A stretch of DNA of 25,048 nucleotides from a virus, in the IMG/VR virus record IMGVR_UViG_3300032278_000110, positions 1 to 25,048 of that record. One strand, given 5' to 3'. The notes under the pieces were generated by a model. It worked only from the letters and a program-made list of their open reading frames with translations, did not search any database and was not told the origin of the DNA. This document shows positions 8,332-14,060 of this stretch, piece by piece (the first letter of the stretch is position 1; every line of letters begins with the position of its first letter). The position numbers and the translations under genes are program-made.

Positions 8332-8640
8332 AAAACTACCTTGACCGGCAGGCGAGCAAAAGGGGCTAAAATGACGCATTTATGGGGTTCTTTAAGTGTA
8401 AATAGGCAGGTGTGGCCCCTGTCCCTGCATAGCAGGGGCGGGAAACCTTGCGATTCAACCCCTGCGATGGGGGCAAGTAAGCCCGGTGAATGAAGGCGGA
8501 CATATCCCCCACGGAACCCCCGCCAAGCCAAGTGCCAAGTGCCACGGTGAAGCCCCCCCTTGAAGACGGGTGGGGGCAGGGAAGACAGCCCACCAACAAG
8601 GCCGTCAGACAGCCCCTAACGGGGTATGTGGGGGCATTCT
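8331..8640 (+). ncRNA. Highly structured non-coding leader or ncRNA candidate
   Basis: No convincing gene lies between the terminase stop and 8650. The plus strand contains a series of strong stem-loops: CCCTGC/GCAGGG (8423-8428/8432-8437); a two-level stem CTTGC/GCAAG (8447-8451/8473-8477) enclosing CCCC/GGGG (8459-8462/8469-8472); GGCGG/CCGCC (8495-8499/8520-8524); GCCCCC/GGGGGC (8552-8557/8572-8577); and CCCC/GGGG (8613-8616/8621-8624). A promoter at about 8300 and a strong terminator at 9305-9339 could bound a transcript. The hairpin of the type GAAGCCCCC...GGGGGC recalls the right ends and omega RNAs of IS200/IS605 elements, but no TnpB or transposase gene is present. The class is unknown; a riboswitch-like leader, a stand-alone ncRNA or a transposon-end relic are all open. 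Confidence 0.4.
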
Positions 8641-8649
8641 AACGATAAC

Positions 8650-9054
8650 ATGGTTACAACCACTAAGGCCTTCGTTAGCATGGATGCAGAAGAAGCAAAC
8701 GCCCGCCGCAAGCGGGCGGGCAAGAAGCCAGCGCAGATACACCCGGCAAGGGCAAGGAAAGCGCAGGGCAAGGCAGGGGCAGTAACCGCGCCCTTCATCA
8801 TCAGCCGGTTGCCGCGTGGCGAATCAGTCACGCATCACTTCGGCGTGAAGAACCCGCAAGGGCATTCACACGCTGTTGTGTGCTTCACCCACCACAAGGC
8901 GGTTCTGTGTGCTTCACGGCACATGGCCACCTTCGGGGCCGTCTATACCAGCGGCAGGGACAGGCGGACACCGAAGCAGATTATCGAATCGGGGAAGACT
9001 TGTCCTGTGGGGTGGTGCGCAGGGTGCGTAAGTGCCTTGACGGCATCCATGTGA
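8650..9054 (+). CDS. Small basic Cys/His protein, possible zinc-binding
   Basis: A 134-residue protein read from ATG 8650; an in-frame GTG lies 8 codons upstream, and neither start has a clear ribosome-binding site. The N-terminal third is basic and Ala-rich (ARRKRAGKKPAQ). The C-terminal half has SHAVVCFTHH (C78, H81/H82) and ends CPVGWCAGCVSAL (C118, C123, C126). This layout, an AVxC..H followed about 40 residues later by WCxxC and a short AL-rich tail, parallels the two related proteins at 11358 and 12022, so it may be a distant third member. Codon use (many GCC, GGC, GCA, CAG) differs from its neighbours, which suggests a separate origin. It is flanked by folded non-coding DNA. Function unknown. 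Confidence 0.6.
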   Translation: MVTTTKAFVSMDAEEANARRKRAGKKPAQIHPARARKAQGKAGAVTAPFIISRLPRGESVTHHFGVKNPQGHSHAVVCFTHHKAVLCASRHMATFGAVYTSGRDRRTPKQIIESGKTCPVGWCAGCVSALTASM

Positions 9055-9304
9055 TACACAGGCCTGTAACATAGCAGACAGGGCCAGCGCAGGGATGCGC
9101 TGATGATAAGGGGACACAACCCGGACACCCGCAGACAATCGCGGCCCACATCGCAAATGCGATACTGAACCCCGCCTTGCCCGTGTGATTCACCAAGCCC
9201 CCAAGCGGGGCGTCAAGCCAGCCCGGAAGGGGTGGCCTTCGGTATCACGGGCAGGGCCAAGCCACCTGCCGCGGTTACTGTCCGTTAGGGCCACGCGCCA
9301 CCGT
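9055..9304 (+). other. Structured intergenic stretch, no gene seen
   Basis: Only short stem-loops are visible: CAGCGC/GCGCTG (9085-9090/9097-9102), ATCGC/GCGAT (9150-9154/9159-9163) and CCGGAAGG/CCTTCGG (about 9220-9241). Composition matches the 8309-9054 block rather than the flanking viral genes. It may be the 3' part of the same transcript. The possible reading frames crossing it look random. Confidence 0.4.
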
Positions 9305-9339
9305 CCCCCCGTCTTGCCGCGGGGGGGCGTCATTTTTTT
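9305..9339 (+). terminator. Strong intrinsic-type terminator (rightward)
   Basis: A CCCCCCG/CGGGGGG stem (9305-9311/9320-9326) with an 8-nt loop is followed after six bases by seven T (9333-9339). It would end the plus-strand transcript carrying the terminase region and the 8650 gene. Confidence 0.75.
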
Positions 9340-9362
9340 GCGCGGCCACATGGGGGAGAAGT

Positions 9363-9475
9363 CGCGTATTAAAAGAGCTTTCTCTCTATGGGTCCGCCCC
9401 CGGGTCAGAGAAGTCGTTCTCAATCGTGTAGAGAAGTCGTCTATTAAAAGAGGTTTCTCTGTGTGGGTCCGCCCC
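9363..9475 (-). terminator. Two tandem TTTTA-type terminators (leftward)
   Basis: Two copies of the same module about 73 bp apart. Read on the minus strand each has GGGGCGGACCCA, then a small AGAG/CTCT stem, then CTCTTTTAATA, then CGACTTCTC. Positions: 9366-9401 and 9439-9475. They lie just after the 37-residue gene ending at 9488 and fit as its terminators. They are the best-matched pair of a family repeated through the window (see findings). Confidence 0.55.
9398..9423. repeat. 26-bp exact direct repeat, copy 1
   Basis: CCCCGGGTCAGAGAAGTCG plus TTCTCAA occurs here and again at 10152-10177. Both copies sit between a minus-strand gene and its neighbour, next to a TTTTA element or a promoter. 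It contains the GAGAAGTCG word that recurs in this region. Confidence 0.6.
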
Positions 9476-9487
9476 TGTAGAGCAGAA

Positions 9488-9601
9488 TCACAAAAGGTCC
9501 GTTTTATCGAACCTCATTCTGTGTCTCCACAATCTTGTCTCAGCAATAACAACGGCTCTTTCTAATCGTCGTCCGCGCCAATCGAGAATCTTCTTCATCA
9601 T
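9488..9601 (-). CDS. Small basic protein (37 aa)
   Basis: Starts at ATG 9601 (a second ATG follows at once), with AGGAGGTG seven bases upstream, and stops at TGA 9488. The product begins MMKKILDWRGRRLERA and is Arg/Lys-rich with one predicted helix. It lies 21 nt after the 156-residue gene in the same transcription unit and just before tandem terminators. The strong ribosome-binding site is the main support. Function unknown. Confidence 0.5.
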   Translation of the reverse strand: MMKKILDWRGRRLERAVVIAETRLWRHRMRFDKTDLL

Positions 9602-9622
9602 ACATTTCACCTCCTGACCTAT

Positions 9623-10093
9623 TCAGTCCTCCAAAGTTATGAGTTTATCTGTTATTACGAGGCATACAAAATCCCCGACGTGTGGTGTGGAGTGGTAAGG
9701 TCGGGTTTCCCAATCAGAGTCATAGTGTGGGTTGAGTCTCTCAAGCAGTTGTTCGCAAGCGAGGCGTAGTGGTTGTTTCACGAGACGCTGACCTTCGCTG
9801 GTTCTGAGGGGGACATAAGAGCCATCAGGACAGCGGACCATTATAGGGTATGCGGGACCAGCGACCGTTAGGCGAGGCCCCATGAGGTCTGCATAGTGCG
9901 ACCTTACAACATCGACTGTTTGGCTGAGATGCACAGCATGAGTCATTGGGAGTGATACATCCAAACGACCTTCGTGATGTGACCTGTAAGCCGACCGTAT
10001 TAATTCTGCCTCCTTGAGGGTAATGATGACCCCTAAATCATGAGGCGTCATCGGAGTTGCACTATATACGATTAATGACCCCGTGCCTTCCAT
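9623..10093 (-). CDS. Hypothetical protein (156 aa), leaderless
   Basis: Starts at ATG 10093, directly preceded by TGGTAGT and 25 nt from the TATA box, so the mRNA probably begins at the start codon. The protein begins MEGTGSLIVYSATPMTPH, has a segment LGVIITLKEAELIRSAYRSHH and a C-terminal part with YHSTPHVGDFVCLVITDK. There are several His residues but no recognisable metal or catalytic motif. Only two Cys residues are present and they are not paired as CxxC. It is followed by the 37-residue gene. I do not recognise a family. Confidence 0.7.
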   Translation of the reverse strand: MEGTGSLIVYSATPMTPHDLGVIITLKEAELIRSAYRSHHEGRLDVSLPMTHAVHLSQTVDVVRSHYADLMGPRLTVAGPAYPIMVRCPDGSYVPLRTSEGQRLVKQPLRLACEQLLERLNPHYDSDWETRPYHSTPHVGDFVCLVITDKLITLED

Positions 10094-10140
10094 ACTACCA
10101 TTACTTCATTTTCACTTATAAGCCTTTGCCTCTCACGAGA
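10094..10140 (-). promoter_or_regulatory. Promoter with TGGTAGT initiator
   Basis: Minus strand: GAGAGGCAAAGG, then CTTATAAG (10115-10122), then TGGTAGT (10094-10100) touching ATG 10093. AGTTCTCGTGAG lies just upstream of the BRE-like part. Confidence 0.7.
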
Positions 10141-10151
10141 ACTAACGAAAC

Positions 10152-10177
10152 CCCGGGTCAGAGAAGTCGTTCTCAAA
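10152..10177. repeat. 26-bp exact direct repeat, copy 2
   Basis: Second copy of the repeat at 9398-9423. It lies upstream of the promoter for the 156-residue gene. Confidence 0.6.
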
Positions 10178-10212
10178 CTACCGTAGGAGAGTTAAACAGG
10201 CTCGCGCCTCCA

Positions 10213-10252
10213 TAAAAGAGACACAAGCCCTGTTCTCCGCCCCCATAGGGGG
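10213..10252 (-). terminator. TTTTA-type terminator
   Basis: Minus strand after the gene ending at 10261: GGGGGCGG, a stem GAGA.ACA/TGT.TCTC with one bulge, then TCTCTTTTATGG. Same family as 9363-9475. Confidence 0.5.
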
Positions 10253-10260
10253 AAAGAGAA

Positions 10261-10527
10261 TTACTGCCCACGCCACGATTTCTCGCGTGTGGTGCTTGGT
10301 TTGGTCAAATGCTGTATTCTCTTACTTGATGCTTTCTGACCATGCTTCGTAAAGTCCCCGCAGGACCTGCATAGACGCAGGTTCGCAGGACCAACATCTT
10401 CAGATTCCGTATGAGCATACTTAGCCAACTTGCGCGAGCACATATCGCATCTCGTTGCATTCGCAACTCGCATACGCATTGTCTTCTTCTCGTGTGTGGG
10501 CTTCCACTTTCTCAAATTATGTTTCAC
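10261..10527 (-). CDS. Small zinc-ribbon protein (88 aa)
   Basis: Starts at GTG 10527 with AGGGGGTGA eight bases upstream. It is very basic. Residues 27-56 hold C27-x2-C30 and C53-x2-C56 (RCDMCSRK and RLCRSCGDF), a standard four-Cys zinc ribbon; the remainder is Lys/Arg-rich and probably disordered. Such proteins usually bind nucleic acid or the transcription/translation machinery. It stands alone between its own promoter and a TTTTA element. The 5' leader contains a short ATG ORF that ends at the ribosome-binding site. Zinc binding is likely; the target is unknown. Confidence 0.7.
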   Translation of the reverse strand: MKHNLRKWKPTHEKKTMRMRVANATRCDMCSRKLAKYAHTESEDVGPANLRLCRSCGDFTKHGQKASSKRIQHLTKPSTTREKSWRGQ

Positions 10528-10569
10528 TTAGATTTCACCCCCTATTACGACAATACATGGTGATAGATA

Positions 10570-10600
10570 CTTATAACACTTTGCTTCTCACGAGAACTCT
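10570..10600 (-). promoter_or_regulatory. Promoter for the 88-aa zinc-ribbon gene
   Basis: Minus strand: GAGTTCTCGTGAGAAGCAAA, then GTGTTATAAG with the TATA box at 10570-10577. The BRE-plus-TATA part is almost identical to that at 10905-10912. Confidence 0.65.
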
Positions 10601-10639
10601 GGGTCATAGGGTATCTACATACTCGCAGTCGTTTCGGTC

Positions 10640-10673
10640 CATAAAAGAGCCGGTCCCCTCAGGGTCCGCCCCT
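10640..10673 (-). terminator. TTTTA-type terminator
   Basis: Minus strand after the stop at 10685: GGGGCGGACCCTGAGGGGAC can pair as GG.CCC/GGG.CC, then CTCTTTTATGG. The flanking CTCCACAGGGG also matches the copy at 9439-9475. Confidence 0.5.
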
Positions 10674-10684
10674 GTGGAGCAGAC

Positions 10685-10864
10685 TCACCTCTGGCTCATC
10701 ATGCCGACGAAATCCAACAGCATGGCACTCAGGGCGCGGTCATCGACCGGATTATTTCCCTCGTGCATAATCGTCGGACTCATCTTGCACTCAACGACGA
10801 ACCCACCACGATACTCATATTGGGTTGCAGTCGCCTTGAACTCATTGACCTTAACTTTACGCAT
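10685..10864 (-). CDS. Small hypothetical protein (59 aa)
   Basis: Starts at ATG 10864, preceded by TAGGAGGT about 6 nt upstream, and stops at TGA 10685. The product begins MRKVKVNEFKATATQYEYRG and has the look of a small alpha/beta protein with a C-terminal helix (DDRALSAMLLDFVGMM). There is one Cys only. It has its own promoter and a TTTTA element, so it forms a one-gene unit. Function unknown; the good start signals make it likely to be real. Confidence 0.7.
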   Translation of the reverse strand: MRKVKVNEFKATATQYEYRGGFVVECKMSPTIMHEGNNPVDDRALSAMLLDFVGMMSQR

Positions 10865-10904
10865 TCGTTTTACCTCCTATTACAGTCTCATTAGGCGGTG
10901 TGTG

Positions 10905-10960
10905 CTTATAACACTTTGCCTCTCGTGAGGAACGCCGAACTCGAGAAGTCGGCTCGCCCG
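10905..10960 (-). promoter_or_regulatory. Promoter for the 59-aa gene
   Basis: Minus strand: CTCACGAGAGGCAAAGTGTT with TATA box GTTATAAG at 10905-10912, about 41 nt from ATG 10864. GAGAACTC (10955-10962) lies about 45 bp upstream. Confidence 0.65.
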
Positions 10961-10987
10961 AGAACTCTGCTCTATGGGTGGGCGGGT

Positions 10988-11259
10988 CCCTCAGAAAGCC
11001 ACTCTTGTAGCGAGTCGGCCCCCGAGTCGGAGGCTGAGTCGCGAGGCGGCTGGGAGGCCCTGAGTCGCGTCGACGCGGCGAGTCGGGGCGAGATGCACAC
11101 GAGTCGGAGGGAGTCGCAGGGGGTAGCGGCGAGTAGCCGCGACTCCGAGGGAGAGTCGCCCTCGGGCTCGGGGGAGGCCCTCAGAAAGCCGACTCTTCTC
11201 CGACTCGGCCCCGGAGTCGGAGCGACTGTAGTGATTTGGGGTCAACTCGGGGTCGACTC
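10988..11259. repeat. Dense GAGTCG array with two 45-bp imperfect repeats
   Basis: The hexamer GAGTCG occurs on the plus strand at 11012, 11024, 11036, 11062, 11080, 11101, 11111, 11153 and 11214, and as CGACTC at 11140, 11190, 11201 and 11254: 13 copies in about 250 bp, the first three exactly 12 bp apart. A 45-bp unit starting CCCTCAGAAAGCC is found at 10988-11032 and again at 11178-11222. Local palindromes include GCGTCGACGC (11067-11076), GCGGC/GCCGC around 11126-11140 and CCGACTC/GAGTCGG at 11200-11220. A frame that reads through is a by-product of the repeats. Origin, partition or operator functions are possible. Confidence 0.75.
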
Positions 11260-11294
11260 CGACAGGAGGGCGAGACCGTGCCTCTCCGAGCCTA

Positions 11295-11330
11295 CCGAAT
11301 GTTTATATGGTATTACTCTCTCCTATGAGT
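11295..11330 (+). promoter_or_regulatory. Promoter for the first cassette gene
   Basis: CCGAATGTTTATATGG with the TATA box at 11301-11310. Start expected near 11330. An ATG at 11325 is in frame with the main start 33 nt downstream, so a slightly longer leaderless product is possible. Confidence 0.65.
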
Positions 11331-11357
11331 AGGGCGGGAGGCCCGGGAGGTGAAAAA

Positions 11358-11663
11358 ATGGAAAATGAGAATTATTGGAATGAGTGTGAAAAGCACACCG
11401 GCGCGGCAACGTCGGCGACCGCCGAGAAAATCGGAAAAGACGGGGCATGGACTCTAAAATCGAGAGGACAGGCCAAAATCTTGGTCGGGTGCGTGGTGAA
11501 GGCCGAGTCCGAGTTCGCTGGACGCCGGGTGCGAGGAATGCACCTTGCGGTATGCGAGCATGGGCGAATCAAGGCCTCGCCCAGCCGCCGAGGTGCAATA
11601 ATCGAGGCAAAGCGGAGCCCCGATTGGTGCGCGAAGTGCCGAGATATCGTGGCCGCCCTGTGA
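11358..11663 (+). CDS. Small CxH/CxxC protein, paralogue A
   Basis: A 101-residue protein from ATG 11358, with GGGAGGTGA five bases upstream. It is clearly related to the gene at 12022: both start MEN.YW..C, share DGAWTLK.RG..KILVGC and SEFAGR, and both have AVCEHG (here C66, H68) and a C-terminal CxxC (C91, C94). The Cys/His set suggests one zinc site formed by CxH and CxxC. Sequence between the motifs is basic. It is the first of two tandem copies, each with its own promoter, and each followed about 100 bp after the stop by a similar CAAATAGGTCTG element. The family is not recognised; a nucleic-acid or host-protein-binding regulator is a guess. Confidence 0.75.
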   Translation: MENENYWNECEKHTGAATSATAEKIGKDGAWTLKSRGQAKILVGCVVKAESEFAGRRVRGMHLAVCEHGRIKASPSRRGAIIEAKRSPDWCAKCRDIVAAL

Positions 11664-11960
11664 GGTGTGACCTGAACCCGATGACCTCCGAAAGGGGCGA
11701 GGGCCAGCGGGCCACTCTCCGACGAGCGCGAGTAGGGGGGAGGCAGGCTCCTTGCCGTAGCAAATAGGTCTGGCGGCTCCGACTCCCGCCCCCTATGGTC
11801 ACAAAGGTCTCACTCTCTCTCTCAAAGGCTCGATTCTCGCTCTCCGGTCCGAGAACTCTGCTCTGCTCTCTCAAAGGCTCGATTCTCGCTCTGGGGTGGG
11901 CTCAGGGAGCCTCTAAAAGGGCTCGACCCTGCGACTCCGCCCCATCTCCAGAGTTAGAAA
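11664..11960. other. Gene-free stretch between cassette genes
   Basis: Contains an element CAAATAGGTCTG...CCGCCCCC (11760-11793), a 27-bp direct repeat (11817-11843 and 11866-11892) and another TCTAAAAGGG...CCGCCCC element (11910-11943). No gene with credible start signals was found on either strand. Confidence 0.5.
11817..11892. repeat. 27-bp direct repeat, two copies 49 bp apart
   Basis: CTCAAAGGCTCGATTCTCG plus CTCT is repeated exactly at 11817-11843 and 11866-11892, each following a CT-rich run. The copies flank GAGAACTCTGCTC. It lies upstream of the promoter of paralogue B. Confidence 0.7.
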
Positions 11961-11995
11961 GGTTTATATCTAATGACTTCTATTGTCGTGTAGGC
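11951..11995 (+). promoter_or_regulatory. Promoter for the second cassette gene
   Basis: GAGTTAGAAAGG followed by TTTATATC (11963-11970). Start expected near 11993 around GTCGTGTAGG. The GAGTTAGAAA part is shared with the ArdC-gene promoter. Confidence 0.7.
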
Positions 11996-12021
11996 CAAGA
12001 GGCCGGGAGGTGAGAAAAAAT

Positions 12022-12366
12022 ATGGAGAACTATTGGAGCAATTGCAAGAGGACTACCGGAGCCCACATTGGGCGAGCCGGGACCAAAGTGGCCGACGAGA
12101 TTGGCCGTGATGGAGCATGGACCCTTAAGGCGCGAGGAGAGCACAAGATTTTGGTCGGGTGTTTGGTGCGAGCCAAGAGCGAGTTCGCCGGGAGGAGCAT
12201 CCGTGACGAGAAAGGCCAGCCAGCGAGACACATCGCGGTCTGCGAGCACGGAAAAATCCTCGGCGGAATGTCGACGAGGAGAAAGGCGATAGACCTTGCG
12301 AAGCACGAGCCCCGCAACTGTGCTCAATGCCGAAAGGTAGCGAGCACCGATGTGGCGGCGACCTGA
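12022..12366 (+). CDS. Small CxH/CxxC protein, paralogue B
   Basis: A 114-residue protein from ATG 12022, with GGGAGGTGAG upstream. It aligns along its length with the product at 11358: MENYWSNC, DGAWTLKARG, KILVGC, SEFAGR, then HIAVCEHGK (C74, H76) and NCAQC (C100, C103). It has a 10-residue insert before HIAVC (RDEKGQPAR) and a different C-terminal tail. Conservation of the Cys/His set in spite of divergence elsewhere supports a structural zinc site. Tandem duplication with promoters and 3' elements suggests the cassette was copied as a unit. Function unknown. Confidence 0.75.
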   Translation: MENYWSNCKRTTGAHIGRAGTKVADEIGRDGAWTLKARGEHKILVGCLVRAKSEFAGRSIRDEKGQPARHIAVCEHGKILGGMSTRRKAIDLAKHEPRNCAQCRKVASTDVAAT

Positions 12367-12523
12367 GCAAGTCTTAGCCGACCGGACGAGACGCGGGACC
12401 TGCGCGACCCAAGTGCCGAAATCGACCTAAGAGCATAAGTATACTCTCCGAGATAGAGAGAGGCGAGAACTCGGGTCAACAAATAGGTCTGGGCGACCCT
12501 GCTCCCGCCCCCCGGAGAGAGAG

Positions 12524-12556
12524 AGTTCTCGAGAACCGAAGGTTCTTTCGAGAACT
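12524..12556. repeat. Long palindrome (cruciform-type) with GTTCTCGAGAAC core
   Basis: AGTTCTCGA/TCGAGAACT (12524-12532/12548-12556) enclosing GAACC/GGTTC (12533-12537/12541-12545), with a GAA loop and a two-base TT bulge. The left arm also contains the perfect 12-bp dyad GTTCTCGAGAAC. The half-site GAGAAC recurs next to many promoters here. Confidence 0.75.
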
Positions 12557-12636
12557 CCCAGTCGGAGAAGTCGTGCTCGATATACGGTATGGGGGCGAGC
12601 ACTCGTAGTATCGTTCAGGGGAGCGACAACTCAAAA

Positions 12637-12675
12637 ATCGTAGTAAAAGACCCCAAGACCCCTCCCTCACGCCCA
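12637..12675 (-). terminator. TTTTA-type element after the 228-aa gene
   Basis: Minus strand GGGGTCTTGGGGTC followed by TTTTACTACG. A stable hairpin is not evident, so it is weaker than its relatives, but it is placed downstream of the stop at 12810. Confidence 0.35.
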
Positions 12676-12809
12676 CGACTCCGTCGGAGAACTCGACATA
12701 CATCTCCCCGCTCGAGCCATGTGCTACGCGGAGAACTCGTGGTCCCTCTACTCTACACGAGGGGACCCGAGAGTATGCTTGCCCCTCATGGGTCCGTGTG
12801 GTCCCATGC

Positions 12810-13496
12810 TCAGATACCCGAGTCTGTGACCCGGTTCTCGTGGTGGTGATAGTCGCACTCGGAACAGGCACTCGTGAAAGGAGTAATCTCCGCCCAGTCG
12901 CCTCGTCCCCCGTTGGTCCATGACTCGTCGCACTCAGTCCATGACCACGCCCCGCAGTCGGGACAGCAGGTCTGCGGTGGTCTGTTATTGTGGTCGGGTG
13001 TCTCTAAGTCCCTGACCCCCATACGAGGGTGCTCCCCACGACCGAACCTCTTCAGTTGTCGGTTCATGAGCATCATGTTCTGCACTCGCACGTCGAAGTC
13101 CTCGCACAGTTTCTCAAGTGCGCGACCTTCCCGCACATCGTCGCGCGTCGGCTTGTGGCTCATGAGGGATGGTCCCTCGTGATACCCATAGAGCAGGCGG
13201 CTCGTGAGTGCCCTCGCATTCGCTGAGCCGGAGTTGTAATCCCAACTCGCTGGGTGCGAACTCCAGAATATCTCCTCTGGATTCTGAGCATACCAAAGCA
13301 TCTCCACTACGCACTCCTTGAACTCGGCACTCCTCGTGGTCATCATTTGAGGTTCCTCCATGTGCATGGTCTGATACTCGATTTCCTCACGGTCGAAGTA
13401 ATACTCGTATGATTCGAGGACCTCATCCATTAGAGGTGTCTCGGGCTTGCCTATCTCGCAGAGTTCTTTGTCGCTTCTATCGTCGTTCTCATTCAT
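12810..13496 (-). CDS. Hypothetical protein (228 aa) with C-terminal zinc ribbon
   Basis: Starts at ATG 13496, with GGGAGGTGAG upstream. The first 170 residues are acidic and largely helical (MNENDDRSDKELCE; EVLESYEYYFDREEIEY; ALEKLCEDFDVRVQNMM). The C-terminus has a four-Cys ribbon, C178-x2-C181 and C211-x2-C214, with Trp/Asp-rich sequence and a HHH run after it. The leader is about 70 nt from the initiator-like TATGGTAGAG. It is the only gene of its unit and is preceded by the iteron-like region. A regulator or replication-associated DNA binder would fit the location, but no family is recognised. Confidence 0.75.
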   Translation of the reverse strand: MNENDDRSDKELCEIGKPETPLMDEVLESYEYYFDREEIEYQTMHMEEPQMMTTRSAEFKECVVEMLWYAQNPEEIFWSSHPASWDYNSGSANARALTSRLLYGYHEGPSLMSHKPTRDDVREGRALEKLCEDFDVRVQNMMLMNRQLKRFGRGEHPRMGVRDLETPDHNNRPPQTCCPDCGAWSWTECDESWTNGGRGDWAEITPFTSACSECDYHHHENRVTDSGI

Positions 13497-13564
13497 TCTT
13501 TCTCACCTCCCTGTCGGGTCTGACTCCCATTGTTTTGTCGAATCTTCATTTGGTCCGGCCTCCG

Positions 13565-13615
13565 CCCTACTCTACCATATGCGTCATACCTTATAAGGTT
13601 TTTGTAGTCGCGAGG
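13565..13615 (-). promoter_or_regulatory. Promoter for the 228-aa gene
   Basis: Minus strand CGCGACTACAAAAACCTTAT, box CCTTATAAGG at 13589-13598, then TATGGTAGAGTAG (13567-13579) as probable initiator. Confidence 0.7.
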
Positions 13616-13685
13616 TATGCCGGAGTCGCTGGGTCGACCGCCACACGACGTAGAGACGAGTTCTCGAGAGAGTAGCGTCTACGCC

Positions 13686-13994
13686 GAGCACTCATCGCGT
13701 AGGGCTACGGAATGAGCGGTCATCGCGTAGTGCTACGGAATGAGCACTCATAATACCGTAAATGGGCGAGCACTCATAATACCGTGTGGGGGCGAGAGCT
13801 CGGACCGGAAGGTATATAGGTGTGAGCATATTCTCGCATAATCAGGATAAATGAGCACTCGATTCGTGTAGTCTACGCGGGAGAACTCGGAGAATCGAAA
13901 TGCTTATAGGCGTGAGAATAGGTCGGGGATTACTACGCGAATGAGTGGTCAAAATACCGTTAGGGCGTGAGTGCTCAAAATACCGTAAATGAGC
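13686..13994. repeat. Iteron-like array of 26/28-bp units
   Basis: Units begin GAGCACTC or a close variant. Two 28-bp units with CGTAGxGCTACG palindromes start at 13686 and 13714. Two 26-bp units with GAGCACTCATAATACCGT start at 13742 and 13768, abutting exactly. A GAGAGCTC variant starts at 13794, a single GAGCACTC at 13853, and two abutting 26-bp units with TCAAAATACCGT at 13943 and 13969. Between them are two TATA-like boxes (GGTATATAGG at 13811-13820 and GCTTATAGG at about 13903). All units point the same way. No gene is seen in 13616-14060. An origin, a partition site or a multi-operator region is likely. Confidence 0.75.
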
Positions 13995-14019
13995 AATATT
14001 GACCGACACGTCGATTTCC

Positions 14020-14057
14020 GTAGTAAAAGAGACTTGTCGCGCACGAGCCCGCCCCTG
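14020..14057 (-). terminator. TTTTA-type terminator
   Basis: Three bases after the stop at 14061; minus strand GGGGCGGGCTCGTGCGCGAC, then TCTCTTTTACTACGG. The stem CTCGTG/CGACAAG is imperfect. Confidence 0.5.
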
Positions 14058-14060
14058 TGG

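Larger units (their letters stand above)
12367..12809. other. Gene-free stretch with element, palindrome and iteron-like word
   Basis: Holds a CAAATAGGTCTG...CCGCCCCCC element (12479-12513) like that after paralogue A, a long palindrome (12524-12556), a GTGCTCG/CGAGCAC inverted pair (12572-12602) matching the iteron word of 13.7-14.0 kb, and a GTAGTAAAAGACC element (12637-12675) that may end the leftward unit. A 131-codon leftward frame across it has no start signals and poor composition. Confidence 0.45.

Noticed and set aside
8441-8480. tRNA-like T-loop (CGATTCAACCC)
   Set aside because: The surrounding stems do not form a cloverleaf; the CCCC/GGGG pair is nested inside CTTGC/GCAAG, and no acceptor stem is present.
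8253-8599. Leftward frames over the structured block
   Set aside because: They are antisense to strong stem-loops, have no start signals and look like typical false frames over structured RNA.
9185-9565. 126-codon rightward frame
   Set aside because: Crosses the strong terminator at 9305-9339 and both copies of the tandem element; composition is Arg/Pro/Ser-rich and random-like.
10898-11332. 144-codon rightward frame through the GAGTCG array
   Set aside because: Open only because the repeats lack stops; product is a Ser/Glu/Arg repeat artefact, with no start signals, and it crosses a promoter.
12476-12871. 131-codon leftward frame
   Set aside because: No ribosome-binding site, overlaps the end of the 228-residue gene by 62 nt, and runs through the palindrome and repeat elements; Ser/Arg-rich random-like product.
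13686-13994. CRISPR array
   Set aside because: Units abut without unique spacers, are few and vary in length between 26 and 28 bp; no cas genes nearby.
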